In this document: in pieces, positions 15,865 through 24,244 of the stretch
Layout: each line of letters begins with the position of its first letter
How positions within the stretch are numbered: position 1 is the stretch's first letter
Origin: Brevundimonas vesicularis
Lineage (GTDB): Bacteria; Pseudomonadota; Alphaproteobacteria; Caulobacterales; Caulobacteraceae
Reading direction: 5' to 3'
NCBI RefSeq assembly: GCF_014204545.1
Contig: NZ_JACHLJ010000002.1
Location: 62,001-126,000, forward strand
DNA: 64,000 bases
Notes under the pieces: model-generated
What the model was told of the DNA's origin: nothing
Databases searched by the model: none
What the model saw: only the letters and a program-made list of their open reading frames with translations
Translations under genes and position numbers: made by a program

Positions 15865-16851
15865 ATGGACGACCGGACCCACGCGCGCGCCGAAGACATC
15901 GCCGATCAGGAACGCGCCATCCAGCGCGACATCGACGCCAAGGACAAGACGTCCGGCGATGACAAACCGTCCGGGGCGATGCAGGCCGGCGCCCGCCCGT
16001 ACCCCGAACCGCCCTTCCCCAAACAGCACCAGACCAAGCCGGGCGACGAGGCCGCGCTGGATCCCGCGCCCCTCTATGATGCGCCCTTCTGGAAGGGGTC
16101 GGGCAAGCTGGACGGGTTCGCCGCCCTGATCACCGGCGCCGATTCCGGCATCGGCCGTTCAGTCGCCGTCCTGTTCGCGCGCGAGGGCTGCGACGTCGTC
16201 ATCTGCCATCTGGACGAGGACGCCGACGCCGAAACCACCAAGGCCGCAGTCGAGGCCGAGGGTCGCCGCGCCGTCGTGCTGAAAGGGGACGTCTCCGATC
16301 CCGCCTTCGCCGAGATGGCGGTCAAGGCCACGCTCGACGCCTTCGGCCGCCTCGACGTCCTGGTCCCCAATGCCGCCTTCCAGGAACACGTGCCCGCCTT
16401 CGAGGACCTGACCTATGACCATTTCGACCGCACGCTGAAGACCAACCTCTACGGCTATTTCAACATGACCAAGGCGGCGGTGCCGCACATGAAGGCCGGC
16501 GGCGCCATCGTCATGACCGGCTCGGTCACCGGTCTGATGGGCAATAAGGATCTGCTCGACTATTCCCTGACCAAGGGCGGCATCCACGCCTATGCGCGTT
16601 CGCTGGGGACGCATCTGGCGCCGCGCGGCATCCGCGTGAACGTCGTCGCGCCCGGCCCGGTCTGGACCCCGCTCAACCCCGCCGACAAGGATGCCGAGGC
16701 GACCTCGAAGTTCGGCGCCGACACGGTGATGAAACGCCCGGCCCAACCCGAGGAAATCGCGCCCGCCTACGTCTTCCTGGCCTCGCCCCAGATGTCCAGC
16801 TTCATCACTGGCGAGATCCTGCCGATCATCGGCGGCTACGCCGGCGGCTGA
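15865..16851 (+). CDS. SDR family oxidoreductase, YghA/general-stress type
   Basis: A 328-residue NAD(P)-dependent short-chain dehydrogenase. A hydrophilic 70-residue N-terminal extension precedes the Rossmann fold. TGADSGIG binds the cofactor, VPNAA replaces the usual NNAG, Ser is present in MTGSVTG, and the catalytic YSLTK (YxxxK) is intact. The extension plus the PLNP loop match the YghA/YdaD group, often linked to general stress and desiccation. The natural substrate is not known. AGGAGACGAC ahead of the ATG is a good ribosome site. Confidence 0.9.
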   Translation: MDDRTHARAEDIADQERAIQRDIDAKDKTSGDDKPSGAMQAGARPYPEPPFPKQHQTKPGDEAALDPAPLYDAPFWKGSGKLDGFAALITGADSGIGRSVAVLFAREGCDVVICHLDEDADAETTKAAVEAEGRRAVVLKGDVSDPAFAEMAVKATLDAFGRLDVLVPNAAFQEHVPAFEDLTYDHFDRTLKTNLYGYFNMTKAAVPHMKAGGAIVMTGSVTGLMGNKDLLDYSLTKGGIHAYARSLGTHLAPRGIRVNVVAPGPVWTPLNPADKDAEATSKFGADTVMKRPAQPEEIAPAYVFLASPQMSSFITGEILPIIGGYAGG

Positions 16852-16858
16852 ACCCAAA

Positions 16859-16886
16859 CCGCCGCCCTGCGATCGCAGGGCGGCGG
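16859..16886. terminator. 28-bp perfect palindrome between convergent genes
   Basis: CCGCCGCCCTGCG mirrored around GATCGC forms a perfect hairpin between the stop of the SDR gene (+) and the stop of the GNAT gene (-). No T tract follows on either side, so a bidirectional terminator is likely but not textbook. Confidence 0.45.
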
Positions 16887-16892
16887 CATCGC

Positions 16893-17177
16893 CTAGGCCA
16901 AAACGTCGTCGTAGTCGGGATGCCGCTTGTGCCAGGCGACGGCGTAGCTGCAACGGGGAAACAGCTTCAGCCCCGTCTGGCGCGCATGATCGGCCAGCGA
17001 CTGCATGAACCGCCCCGCCGCGCCTGACCCCCGCAACGACGGCTCGGCCTCGACATGCAGGATGATCCGGGCATCGCCCTTCACCGCATAGTCGGCCCAG
17101 ACCAGGCCCGCGCCCTTGTCGTCGTCGAACGCCTGTTCGAACCGGTTGTCGCCTTCGATGTCCTTGAACTGTCCCAT
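16893..17177 (-). CDS. Small GNAT N-acetyltransferase (YjdJ/Gcn5-like)
   Basis: A 94-residue minimal acetyltransferase. The VEAEPSLRGSGAAGRFMQ segment is the acetyl-CoA binding loop (R/Q-x-x-G-x-G/A) of the short GNAT family, and the end SYAVAWHKRHPDYDDVL matches these one-domain proteins. The start at 17177 is chosen because AAAGGAG lies 6 nt upstream of its ATG; a longer in-frame start at 17207 lacks one. The substrate is unknown. It is the last gene of a minus-strand run. Confidence 0.85.
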   Translation of the reverse strand: MGQFKDIEGDNRFEQAFDDDKGAGLVWADYAVKGDARIILHVEAEPSLRGSGAAGRFMQSLADHARQTGLKLFPRCSYAVAWHKRHPDYDDVLA

Positions 17178-17231
17178 CGGGTTCTCCTTTGACGGATCAA
17201 CCGCCAAGGCCGCCGGGACGTTCCGTCAGCG

Positions 17232-17615
17232 TCAAATGGGCTTGTCGTTCAGTAGGTTCAGCAGGCCGATCACGCTCTTGATCGTGAACCAGACGCTGAG
17301 CAGGAACCAGACCAGCAGGAACAGCAGCAGGAACGGAATGCCGATCAGCACCACCGACGCCAGGGCGCTGATCAAGATCCCGACCCAGGCCGCGATGGTC
17401 CACCAGAAGACCGACCAGAACAGTCGGATCTGCGCCTCGATATGCTGGCGCGCCACGCCAGTCGCCGTCCCGCGCGTCACATAGGACACCACCAGCCCGA
17501 TCAGCACCAGCACATTGGCGCTGGGGATCGACAGGATGAACAGGGCCCAGGCGATCAGCGCCCCGACCTTGCCCTCGGACGGCTGCCCGGCGATGAAATT
17601 GGGTTCGTTCGTCAT
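17232..17615 (-). CDS. DUF4870-like small membrane protein
   Basis: A 127-residue protein with about three hydrophobic segments. The order GALIAWALFILSIPSANVLV, a polar RQHIEAQIRLFWSVFWW and a long hydrophobic end GIPFLLLFLLVWFLLSVW, finishing in IKSVIGLLNLLNDKPI, matches the DUF4870/Tic20-like layout, where the central H-x-x-x-Q region is conserved. No enzymatic residues are visible. It lies next to another membrane protein with a similar ending, so the two may be distant paralogues or partners. Confidence 0.72.
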   Translation of the reverse strand: MTNEPNFIAGQPSEGKVGALIAWALFILSIPSANVLVLIGLVVSYVTRGTATGVARQHIEAQIRLFWSVFWWTIAAWVGILISALASVVLIGIPFLLLFLLVWFLLSVWFTIKSVIGLLNLLNDKPI

Positions 17616-17625
17616 CGTCGGTCCT

Positions 17626-18288
17626 TCAGAACAACAGGCTGCGGGGGTGAGGAACGGCCTGTCCGCTCTTCAGTTTCAGCACCCCGAACACGCCGCGCGC
17701 CAGGACCCAGATCGCCAGGGCGAACAGCACCAACACGCCGATGTTGACCACGATCAGAAGGGCCCCGACGACCGCCGCCCCGACCGCGCCCACGATGGTG
17801 CGCTGTTGATAGACGGCATGGCTGTGCTCAAGCGGGTCCATCGCCCCGTCGCGCCGCATCACCGCCAGCAGGGCCACCAGGCACGACACGCCCAGCGTCG
17901 GCACGGCCAGCAGGATCAGCACATAGACGGCATACAGCCGCATCGGCACGACGGGTCCTTCGCGGCGCGGCGCGGTCTCGGCCGTCAGACGCTGACGCAC
18001 CGCGCGCACGGCCGGCGCCGGCTCGGCCTCGGCAGGCTTCGCCTCGGACCGGGGCGGGAACGGCGCCGTCGGCCGGGTCACAGGCCCGGACCGATCGAAG
18101 GGCCCCGGCGCCAACTCGGGCGGGTCGAACAAATCCGGTTCGGGCTCGTCTGAAGGAAAGGGCCCCGGCTGGCGGTCGCGCGCACGGCCCGCCAGCGACG
18201 CGGGCGAGACGAAGCCGACCTCGGCGTCATGATCGTGGTCGTGATCGCGGGGCGCTGCTGGGTCTTTCGGATCGCCGGGTTCGGCCAT
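17626..18288 (-). CDS. Membrane protein with a disordered proline-rich N-terminus
   Basis: A protein of about 220 residues. The first 115 residues are low complexity with a HDHDHD cluster and many Pro, Glu and Asp, probably cytoplasmic and disordered. Two to three hydrophobic segments follow, ending in AIWVLARGVFGVLKLKSGQA and VPHPRSLLF, similar to the tail of DUF4870-type proteins. ATG 18288 is preferred; the frame continues upstream but would run antiparallel in register through folB. The His/Asp run could bind metal, which is speculation. It sits 10 bp before the DUF4870-like gene. Confidence 0.72.
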   Translation of the reverse strand: MAEPGDPKDPAAPRDHDHDHDAEVGFVSPASLAGRARDRQPGPFPSDEPEPDLFDPPELAPGPFDRSGPVTRPTAPFPPRSEAKPAEAEPAPAVRAVRQRLTAETAPRREGPVVPMRLYAVYVLILLAVPTLGVSCLVALLAVMRRDGAMDPLEHSHAVYQQRTIVGAVGAAVVGALLIVVNIGVLVLFALAIWVLARGVFGVLKLKSGQAVPHPRSLLF

Positions 18289-18370
18289 GAACAACGCTTC
18301 TGTCACGCCGGACGCCCGGCTGGAATCTGCCGACGACAATGGCGGTCGGCGCGGCGCGAAGCAACCGCCC

Positions 18371-18769
18371 TTACCGCCCCAGCACGATCTCGCAGCCCGG
18401 CGCCGCCACCGCCGCCAGGGCCCCCGGCTTTTCGATCCGCACCGTGGCCCGCTGCACCCGGCCGTCCTCCAGGCACGCCCGCGCCAGCCGTTCGGCGAAG
18501 GTCTCGACCAGCCCCACATGCCCCTCGGCCGCGATGGCGCGCGCCGCATTGGCCACGGTCTCATAGTTGATGGTGTCGCCCAGCCGCTCGATGGGCCGGG
18601 GCTCCAGTTCCAGCGTCACATCGATGACCAGCCGCTGCAGCCGCCCCTGCTCGTGGTCATAGACCCCGATCCCGGCCTCGACCTCCAGCCCGCGCACGAA
18701 CACGCTCAGCCGCTCGAAACGCAGCGGCTCATCCGCCGGAAACGGCGTCACGTGAGAGGAGGAAACCAC
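18371..18769 (-). CDS. folB: Dihydroneopterin aldolase FolB
   Basis: A 132-residue enzyme that would cleave 7,8-dihydroneopterin to 6-hydroxymethyl-dihydropterin in folate synthesis. Family features are FVRGLEVEAGIGVYDHEQGR with the catalytic glycine-tyrosine region, INYETVANAARAIAAEGH with the conserved Tyr and Glu, LVETFAERLA, and VRIEKPGAL with the active-site Lys. It follows the FolM-like reductase by 3 bp on the same strand, giving a two-gene pterin unit. Confidence 0.92.
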   Translation of the reverse strand: MVSSSHVTPFPADEPLRFERLSVFVRGLEVEAGIGVYDHEQGRLQRLVIDVTLELEPRPIERLGDTINYETVANAARAIAAEGHVGLVETFAERLARACLEDGRVQRATVRIEKPGALAAVAAPGCEIVLGR

Positions 18770-18772
18770 GCG

Positions 18773-19534
18773 CTACTCCTGGATGTCGGGGGTGCGCCAG
18801 GCCAGGTGCTGGCCCCCGTCGACGGCGATCATCTGGCCCGTCACCATGCGGGCGTCAATCAGCCACAGCACGGCCTGCGCCACCGCCTCGGGGCTGCCCG
18901 GCGTTTCCAGCAGTGTGGCGCGCGCCTCGGCGGCGAACTCCTCGGCCGTCTGATGGATGGACGGCAGGGTCGGCCCCGGCCCCACCCCATTGACCCGGAT
19001 GCCCGGCGCCAGCGCCTGAGCCAGGGTCTGCGTCGCCCACCACAGGCCGTTGCGCGACAGGCTGTAGGAGAAGAAGCGCGGATCCGGCTTCAGCACCTTC
19101 TGGTCCAGCAGGTTGACGATGGCCCCCTCGACGGCTTGCGCCGCGAACGCCTCGGCCAGCACGAGGGGCGCCCTCAGATTGGTGTCGAGATGCAGGTCCC
19201 AGCTGTCGCGCGTCAGCCCGCCGACCCGGTCGTCCTCAAACACCGAGGCGTTGTTGACCAGCACGCTGACCGGCCCCAGCGCCTCCGACGCCGCCGGCAC
19301 CAGCGCCCGCACCTTTGCCTCGTCCGTCAGGTCCGCCTGCAACAGGCACACGCGCCGCCCCAGGCCCGCGATCTCGTCGGCCAGAGTCCGGGCGTCCTCG
19401 CCCGACGCATGATGATGGATCGCCACGTCGAACCCGGCCTGGGCCAGCTTCAGACAGATGGCCCGCCCGATCCGCCGCGCCCCGCCCGTGACCAGGGCGA
19501 CGCCCCGCTCAGAGCGAGCAGCCGCCTCAGTCAA
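18773..19534 (-). CDS. FolM-like pteridine reductase (SDR) with YxxxR active site
   Basis: A 253-residue short-chain reductase starting at TTG. TGGARRIG (residues 16-23) is the cofactor motif typical of pteridine reductases and FolM, and NNAS is at 94-97. The catalytic tyrosine is Tyr157, but position 161, normally lysine, reads arginine (YSLSR). The C-terminal GPGPTLPS loop is also FolM-like. It is paired with folB, so a role as dihydrofolate or dihydromonapterin reductase is likely if activity survives the substitution. The start overlaps the preceding small gene by 8 bp. Confidence 0.85.
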   Translation of the reverse strand: MTEAAARSERGVALVTGGARRIGRAICLKLAQAGFDVAIHHHASGEDARTLADEIAGLGRRVCLLQADLTDEAKVRALVPAASEALGPVSVLVNNASVFEDDRVGGLTRDSWDLHLDTNLRAPLVLAEAFAAQAVEGAIVNLLDQKVLKPDPRFFSYSLSRNGLWWATQTLAQALAPGIRVNGVGPGPTLPSIHQTAEEFAAEARATLLETPGSPEAVAQAVLWLIDARMVTGQMIAVDGGQHLAWRTPDIQE

Positions 19535-19607
19535 CCCGACCGAACTCGAACACGTTGAACGCCGCCAGAACGGCGATGAAGCCGAAGATGATGCCGAGAG
19601 CCAGCAT
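19527..19607 (-). CDS. 26-residue single-helix membrane peptide
   Basis: A very short gene with a strong ribosome site (AGGAG, about 6 nt before ATG 19607). The peptide starts MLALGIIFGFIAVLAAFNVF and ends in a short polar tail EFGRVD, a classic single transmembrane helix. Its stop overlaps the TTG start of the FolM-like reductase by 8 bp, suggesting translational coupling or a leader role. The clear Shine-Dalgarno and clean hydrophobic profile argue against chance, but conservation must be tested. Confidence 0.65.
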   Translation of the reverse strand: MLALGIIFGFIAVLAAFNVFEFGRVD

Positions 19608-19703
19608 GGAATGCTCCTGTTGTCCGTCTTGGCTTAGAGCGGGATGGGGCGGGGTTCAAGCCGAACGACGGGCAGACGCGATCTTCGTGGCAACGCGCGA
19701 CGC

Positions 19704-19737
19704 AAAAGAAAAGGCGGCCGGAACGCTTCCGGCCGCC
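19704..19737 (-). terminator. Intrinsic terminator downstream of the TonB-dependent receptor
   Basis: Arms GGCGGCCGGAA (19713-19723) and TTCCGGCCGCC (19727-19737) with a 3-base loop. Read on the minus strand the hairpin is followed by TTTTCTTTT. It lies about 65 nt after the receptor stop codon. Confidence 0.88.
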
Positions 19738-19801
19738 GCAGATGAGCTTTGACGTCAGGCCGGGCGTCAACAGCAAGCCGCGACGCCCTGCCCGATCTTC
19801 A

Positions 19802-22800
19802 TCAGAACGTGTAGCGAACACCCAGATAGGCACGACGCGGTTGAACCCACGCATTGGCTTCACCGAAAGCGTACTGACCGCTGCCCGCGACCAGCTTCTG
19901 CTCGGCGGTGGCGGCCTGGTTGTCCAGGATATTGAAGATGTCCAGGAACAGTTCGGCGTTTCCGATCGGCAGCGGCCGCTGATAGCGGAAGCGCATGTCG
20001 AAGGTGTAATACGACGGACCCGTCGCCGAGCCGACGTTGTTCGGCAGAACGAAGGTGTCCTGCACACCGCCCGACGTCGAACCGTTGTCCATCAGCGGCA
20101 GATAGCGACCGCTGATCAACTGCGCCGGCGTGTAGAGCGCGCCGCTGTTCCAGTTGAAGACGCCCGACACCTGCAGACCGAAGTTGAAGTCGTACGAGGC
20201 ATACGCCTTGAACTGGTGTTCGATGTTGCCGGGTTGCGGTCCGTACATATTGGGCGCGCGGGGGTCGAGTGCGATCCAGTCGCCCTGGAAGTCGGCGTTG
20301 GAGTCGGAGTTCGAGTTCCCTTCGGCCTTGTTGTACGTATAGGACGCCTGCCCTTGCCAGTTGTCGGTCTTGAACTTGGTGACCGTGACTTCGAAGCCGG
20401 TGTAGTTGCGCTCTCCACCCGGCAGAGTGCCGATGACATAGTTCGAGTTCGGCTTGGACGTATAGCCGAAGTACGAATACGGCAGATAGTAGAACGATCC
20501 CGGATAGGCGTAACCGAAGGGCGCCGTGGCGGCCGTCAGCGTCGGGTCAGAGTACAGCGTCAGATCGAAGTCTTCCAGGATGTCACGCGTCTCGCGACGT
20601 GTCACCGTCGCAGTCAGGCCGACGCTGGAGCCGAAGGTCGTCGATGCGCCCAGCATGAACTCATCGGTATAAGGCGTCTTGGTCGCCGGCGAGAACAAGG
20701 CGTCCGGCGTGGTCGCGCCGCCGCGTGTCCGGAAGGTGACCCAGGTGCCGTTGATGTTGATCTGCTCTTCATCGACCGGACCGGTCAGGGCGCCCGCGAA
20801 ATCGGACATGTTGTTGCGGATGGGGTCGTAATAGCGGCCCGCGAAACCGAACACCTTCGAACGACCGTCTCCGAGCACGTCATAGACGACGCTTAGACGT
20901 GGCGCATATTCCCAATCGAAGGTCGCCGTCTTGGAGCCGTCAGAGGCGAAATGCTCCCACTTCTCGGCCCGAACGCCGGCGTTGACGGTCAGTTGGTTAA
21001 GGGTCCAGGTGTCCTGCAGATACAGGCTCTGGCCTTCGCTCTTGACCTCGTAAGGCGCGCTGATGGTGCGCAGGGCCCGATAGACGTTGACGTTGCCGTA
21101 GGGTGCGCCGGCCGTGTTGTTGAAGCGATAGGCGTTCAACTCAGCCTGGGAGACGGTGCCGTCCAGGTTGGTGTCGACCGCCGCACGCGCCGTGGCGTTG
21201 CCCTGGATTGCGGCCAGAACCCGCGCATTGTCGGCCTGCACGATCGCACGGCCAGTCCAAGCGTTCGCGCCGCTGGCCGTCGTGTAATCGAGGTAGGTGG
21301 TGCCGGAATAGATCGGGGCCAGCGACTGATAGGTCACGCCGCCCGGGACAGTCCCGTTTTCCTCATACACGTTCTCGGTGCTGATATAGCCGCCCTTGAA
21401 GGTATGGCTGCCGAACGCCGTGTCGAGATAGTATTCGAAGTTCAGGCCGAACTCGTCGCGATCGCGATGGGTTTCCAGGTTCGAACCCGCGCCACCCAAC
21501 TGACGCTGGGCCAGGGTTGAGCCGGCCGAGTTCCTGAAAGTGACGGTATCACGCACCGACTGATCCGCCGCGCTCGTCGTGACCTCGCCTTCGTGACGGA
21601 ACCAATAGGCGCCCAGTTGCAGATCGCCCCAGGTCCGGCCGTACTCGACCTTGTAATTCTTACCGCCCTGTTCTTGCGCCACATCGCGATTATTCAGGGT
21701 CGCCGAAGAGTTGGAACCGCTGATGCTGGTCGGATCCTCGAAGTAGCTGGCCGTCAGACGATCATCGTCCGTGATCTGCCAGGTCAGCTTGCCGAAGGTG
21801 TATTCGCCGTCATTGGTGACGGTGCGCAGCACGTTGCCGCTGTTGACGTCCAGAACCTCGTCTTCACGGTGTTTCTTCTGGTACGAACCATAGAACCACA
21901 GACGATCGCGGATGATCGGCCCGCCCAGGGTCGCGGCGGTGTCATAGGTCGAGAAGCCGCCCGAAGTGGTGTGCTCGTCCTTGGCCACCAATCCATCATT
22001 CTGGAAGTAGTAGTTCAGCGAACCATGGAACTCGTTGCCGCCGGATTTGGTGACGACGCGCGAGATCAGACCCGAACCACCGGCGTATTCGGCGGGCACG
22101 CCGCTGACGATGACCTGTTGCTCCTGAATAATTTCGGAGTTGAAGTTGGTTCCGAACGTCCCGGTGGACGGGTCGGTCACGTCGACGCCATCCAAGTAAT
22201 AGACGTTGTCGGTCGAAGTGCCGGTCGCACCACCGATGTCCGAATAGTTGATGCCGGAGCGCGAGGACGGGTTGCCGCCGCTTGACGGCTTCACGCCGGG
22301 CACCAACTGCAGATAGCTTTGATAGCTGCGTCCCGTTGGCAGCGACTCGACCACGCCCAACGTCAACGTCGTTCCGACCGTCGCAGAGGTGACGTCCACG
22401 GATGCCAGCGACGTGCCGGTCACGACGATATCGCCCAGGGTCGAGACGTCGCCCCCCGTCAGGGCATAGCCGAGAGAACGCTCTTGGCCGCTGACAACGG
22501 CGACGTTGTTGGCGGTGAAGGCATCATAGCCCGGCGCGACGACATTGACGGAGTAGTTGATCGCAGGATCCAGGCCCGACAGACGCACGAACCCGGCAGA
22601 GTCCGTCACCCCGCTTCGCGTCACCAAACTGACGGAAGAATTAACGGTCACCGTTGCGCCAGCCACGGGCTGACCGCCCGCCTGGATGGAAATGCGAAGC
22701 GCGCCCGTCTGAGACTGCGCGTGCGCCACGCTCGGCACAACGACCAGCGACATGACGGGAATCGCGGCCAGCAAGGCGCCGCCTACGACGGTGCTGGCCA

Positions 22801-22831
22801 AAGGGCGTTGACGGATACTGCGACTGTTCAA
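19802..22831 (-). CDS. TonB-dependent receptor, Oar-like, with N-terminal carboxypeptidase-regulatory domain and an EF-hand loop
   Basis: An outer-membrane receptor of about 1009 residues for TonB-energised uptake. A signal peptide ends at VAHAQ. A carboxypeptidase-regulatory-like beta domain follows (QAGGQPVAGATVTVNSS), then the plug with YLDGVDVTDPSTGTFGTN and a beta-barrel ending GVRYTF. TTG 22831 is chosen as start because AAGGAGG lies 9 nt upstream. Around residues 553-564 the sequence DTNLDGTVSQAE is a canonical calcium-binding EF-hand loop, unusual in an outer-membrane barrel. The substrate is unknown; Oar-like receptors are often linked to large peptides or protein substrates. It is divergent from the NUDIX gene. 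Confidence 0.92.
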   Translation of the reverse strand: MNSRSIRQRPLASTVVGGALLAAIPVMSLVVVPSVAHAQSQTGALRISIQAGGQPVAGATVTVNSSVSLVTRSGVTDSAGFVRLSGLDPAINYSVNVVAPGYDAFTANNVAVVSGQERSLGYALTGGDVSTLGDIVVTGTSLASVDVTSATVGTTLTLGVVESLPTGRSYQSYLQLVPGVKPSSGGNPSSRSGINYSDIGGATGTSTDNVYYLDGVDVTDPSTGTFGTNFNSEIIQEQQVIVSGVPAEYAGGSGLISRVVTKSGGNEFHGSLNYYFQNDGLVAKDEHTTSGGFSTYDTAATLGGPIIRDRLWFYGSYQKKHREDEVLDVNSGNVLRTVTNDGEYTFGKLTWQITDDDRLTASYFEDPTSISGSNSSATLNNRDVAQEQGGKNYKVEYGRTWGDLQLGAYWFRHEGEVTTSAADQSVRDTVTFRNSAGSTLAQRQLGGAGSNLETHRDRDEFGLNFEYYLDTAFGSHTFKGGYISTENVYEENGTVPGGVTYQSLAPIYSGTTYLDYTTASGANAWTGRAIVQADNARVLAAIQGNATARAAVDTNLDGTVSQAELNAYRFNNTAGAPYGNVNVYRALRTISAPYEVKSEGQSLYLQDTWTLNQLTVNAGVRAEKWEHFASDGSKTATFDWEYAPRLSVVYDVLGDGRSKVFGFAGRYYDPIRNNMSDFAGALTGPVDEEQININGTWVTFRTRGGATTPDALFSPATKTPYTDEFMLGASTTFGSSVGLTATVTRRETRDILEDFDLTLYSDPTLTAATAPFGYAYPGSFYYLPYSYFGYTSKPNSNYVIGTLPGGERNYTGFEVTVTKFKTDNWQGQASYTYNKAEGNSNSDSNADFQGDWIALDPRAPNMYGPQPGNIEHQFKAYASYDFNFGLQVSGVFNWNSGALYTPAQLISGRYLPLMDNGSTSGGVQDTFVLPNNVGSATGPSYYTFDMRFRYQRPLPIGNAELFLDIFNILDNQAATAEQKLVAGSGQYAFGEANAWVQPRRAYLGVRYTF

Positions 22832-23122
22832 AACGAACCCCTCCTTGAAAAGAGCCCGACGACCGATCGACATCCCCATGCCGATGGCCCCGGCGCACAC
22901 CCAGGGCGGGTGTGGTGAAAGGGAGCCTAAGCAGACGCGCCGCATTCGCCACGATTATTACACCGCCGTCATAAAACAGCGTCACTCCGTGCCAATATTG
23001 CCACGCATAAGCCACACTTCGGATTGCGACGTTATAACAGATCGGTTTCCACTGCAGTTTGCGCCCCTAAATGGATACGCGAGTGCTCAAACACGCCAAA
23101 TTTCCTTAGAGTTGGCTCACCC

Positions 23123-23593
23123 ATGACCTGGCGCATCCACGTCGAACCCTTCACCCGCCCCCTCTTCTTCGCCTGGTCGCGGCTGACGCGGGGCAAGACG
23201 TTGGGCGTGCGGGCGGTGGCGGTGGATGCGCAGGGGCGGGTGCTGATGGTGCGGCACACCTATCTCAAGGGCTGGTGGCTGCCGGGCGGCGGGGTGGATC
23301 GGGGCGAGACGACCCAGGCCGCCGTGGTGCGCGAACTGCGCGAAGAGGCCGGTCTGGTCGCGCGCGGGGCGCCGCGCCTGATCTCGATCCACTCCAACGA
23401 GCGGTTCTTTCCCGGCGATCACGTCGCCGTCTTCCGCATCGACGCCTTCGATGTGGGCGAGCGCACCAGCCACGGCGAGATCGCCGAGATCGGCTGGTTC
23501 TCGCCATACGCCTTGCCGGACGATGTGAACCGGGGCTGTGGCGCGCGCCTGGCCGAACTCTTCGACGGCGCCCCGGTCGATCCGGACTGGTGA
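23123..23593 (+). CDS. NUDIX hydrolase
   Basis: A 156-residue pyrophosphohydrolase for a nucleoside-diphosphate-linked substrate. The Nudix box is complete: GGGVDRGETTQAAVVRELRE then EAGL (G-x5-E-x7-REUXEEXGU). Preceding strands VRAVAVDAQGRVLMVRH and KGWWLPGG are typical. The exact substrate cannot be told from sequence. ATG 23123 was chosen since the frame upstream to 23024 is AT-rich intergenic sequence shared with the divergent receptor promoter. Confidence 0.9.
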   Translation: MTWRIHVEPFTRPLFFAWSRLTRGKTLGVRAVAVDAQGRVLMVRHTYLKGWWLPGGGVDRGETTQAAVVRELREEAGLVARGAPRLISIHSNERFFPGDHVAVFRIDAFDVGERTSHGEIAEIGWFSPYALPDDVNRGCGARLAELFDGAPVDPDW

Positions 23594-23635
23594 GAGACGT
23601 CCGCATCTGACGCAGGCGCGTGCCAGCGTCCGCCC

Positions 23636-24244
23636 ATGACCCAAGTCGCCCCCGTCTATCGCGTCCGCTCGCAGGAAATCTGGGACCTGGCCCGCGACGA
23701 CTATCTGGCGGGCGAGCCGGCGCGTATCGTCTGCCGCCGCTACGACCTGGGCCTGTCGGCCTTTCGCATCCGCGCGCGCAAGGCCAAGTGGCGGCGCGAG
23801 GATCAGGACGATCCCGACCTGTACGATCCCGCGCTGGAGCTGGAGGCGGTCGAGGACCTCGCCTTTTCCGACATGGCCGACACGGCGCGCCGTCGCCTGC
23901 AACTGGCCCTGATGGACGGCGAGGCGACCGAGGCCCAGCGCTGGCTCAGGATCTTCGAAACCCTGTCGTCGATGGCGGCCCAGACCGGCGATGTGCACAC
24001 ATTGCACTCTGATTTTCCGCCCCAACCGTCTGATGGGACCGACGCGCCCGCCCCTCGCCCCTCGACGGACGACGCCGGGTCCGGACCGGGTGAAGTGCAC
24101 GAATTGCACCGTGATTTATCTTCGGACGCCCTCAGCCGATCCGGCGCGCCCCTTAACCGGGCCGAGCGTCGCCGCCTGCGCCGCGCCCAGCGCCGCACGC
24201 CGCCCTCTGCAAGCCATGAAAGCCATGCTAGCCAAGGGCCATGA
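23636..24244 (+). CDS. Hypothetical protein with repeated VHxLH motif
   Basis: A 202-residue hydrophilic protein with no known domain. The N-terminal 110 residues are helical (EIWDLARDDYLAGEPARIVC then RRYDLGLSAFRIRARKAKWR), resembling a small DNA-binding or terminase-small-subunit-like helix-turn-helix, which is only a resemblance. The C-terminal half is disordered and holds two copies of a VHxLHxD motif (GDVHTLHSDF, GEVHELHRDL) 34 codons apart, followed by an Arg-rich patch NRAERRRLRRAQRR. Its stop overlaps the next start (ATGA), so it is coupled to the YdcZ gene. Confidence 0.7.
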   Translation: MTQVAPVYRVRSQEIWDLARDDYLAGEPARIVCRRYDLGLSAFRIRARKAKWRREDQDDPDLYDPALELEAVEDLAFSDMADTARRRLQLALMDGEATEAQRWLRIFETLSSMAAQTGDVHTLHSDFPPQPSDGTDAPAPRPSTDDAGSGPGEVHELHRDLSSDALSRSGAPLNRAERRRLRRAQRRTPPSASHESHASQGP

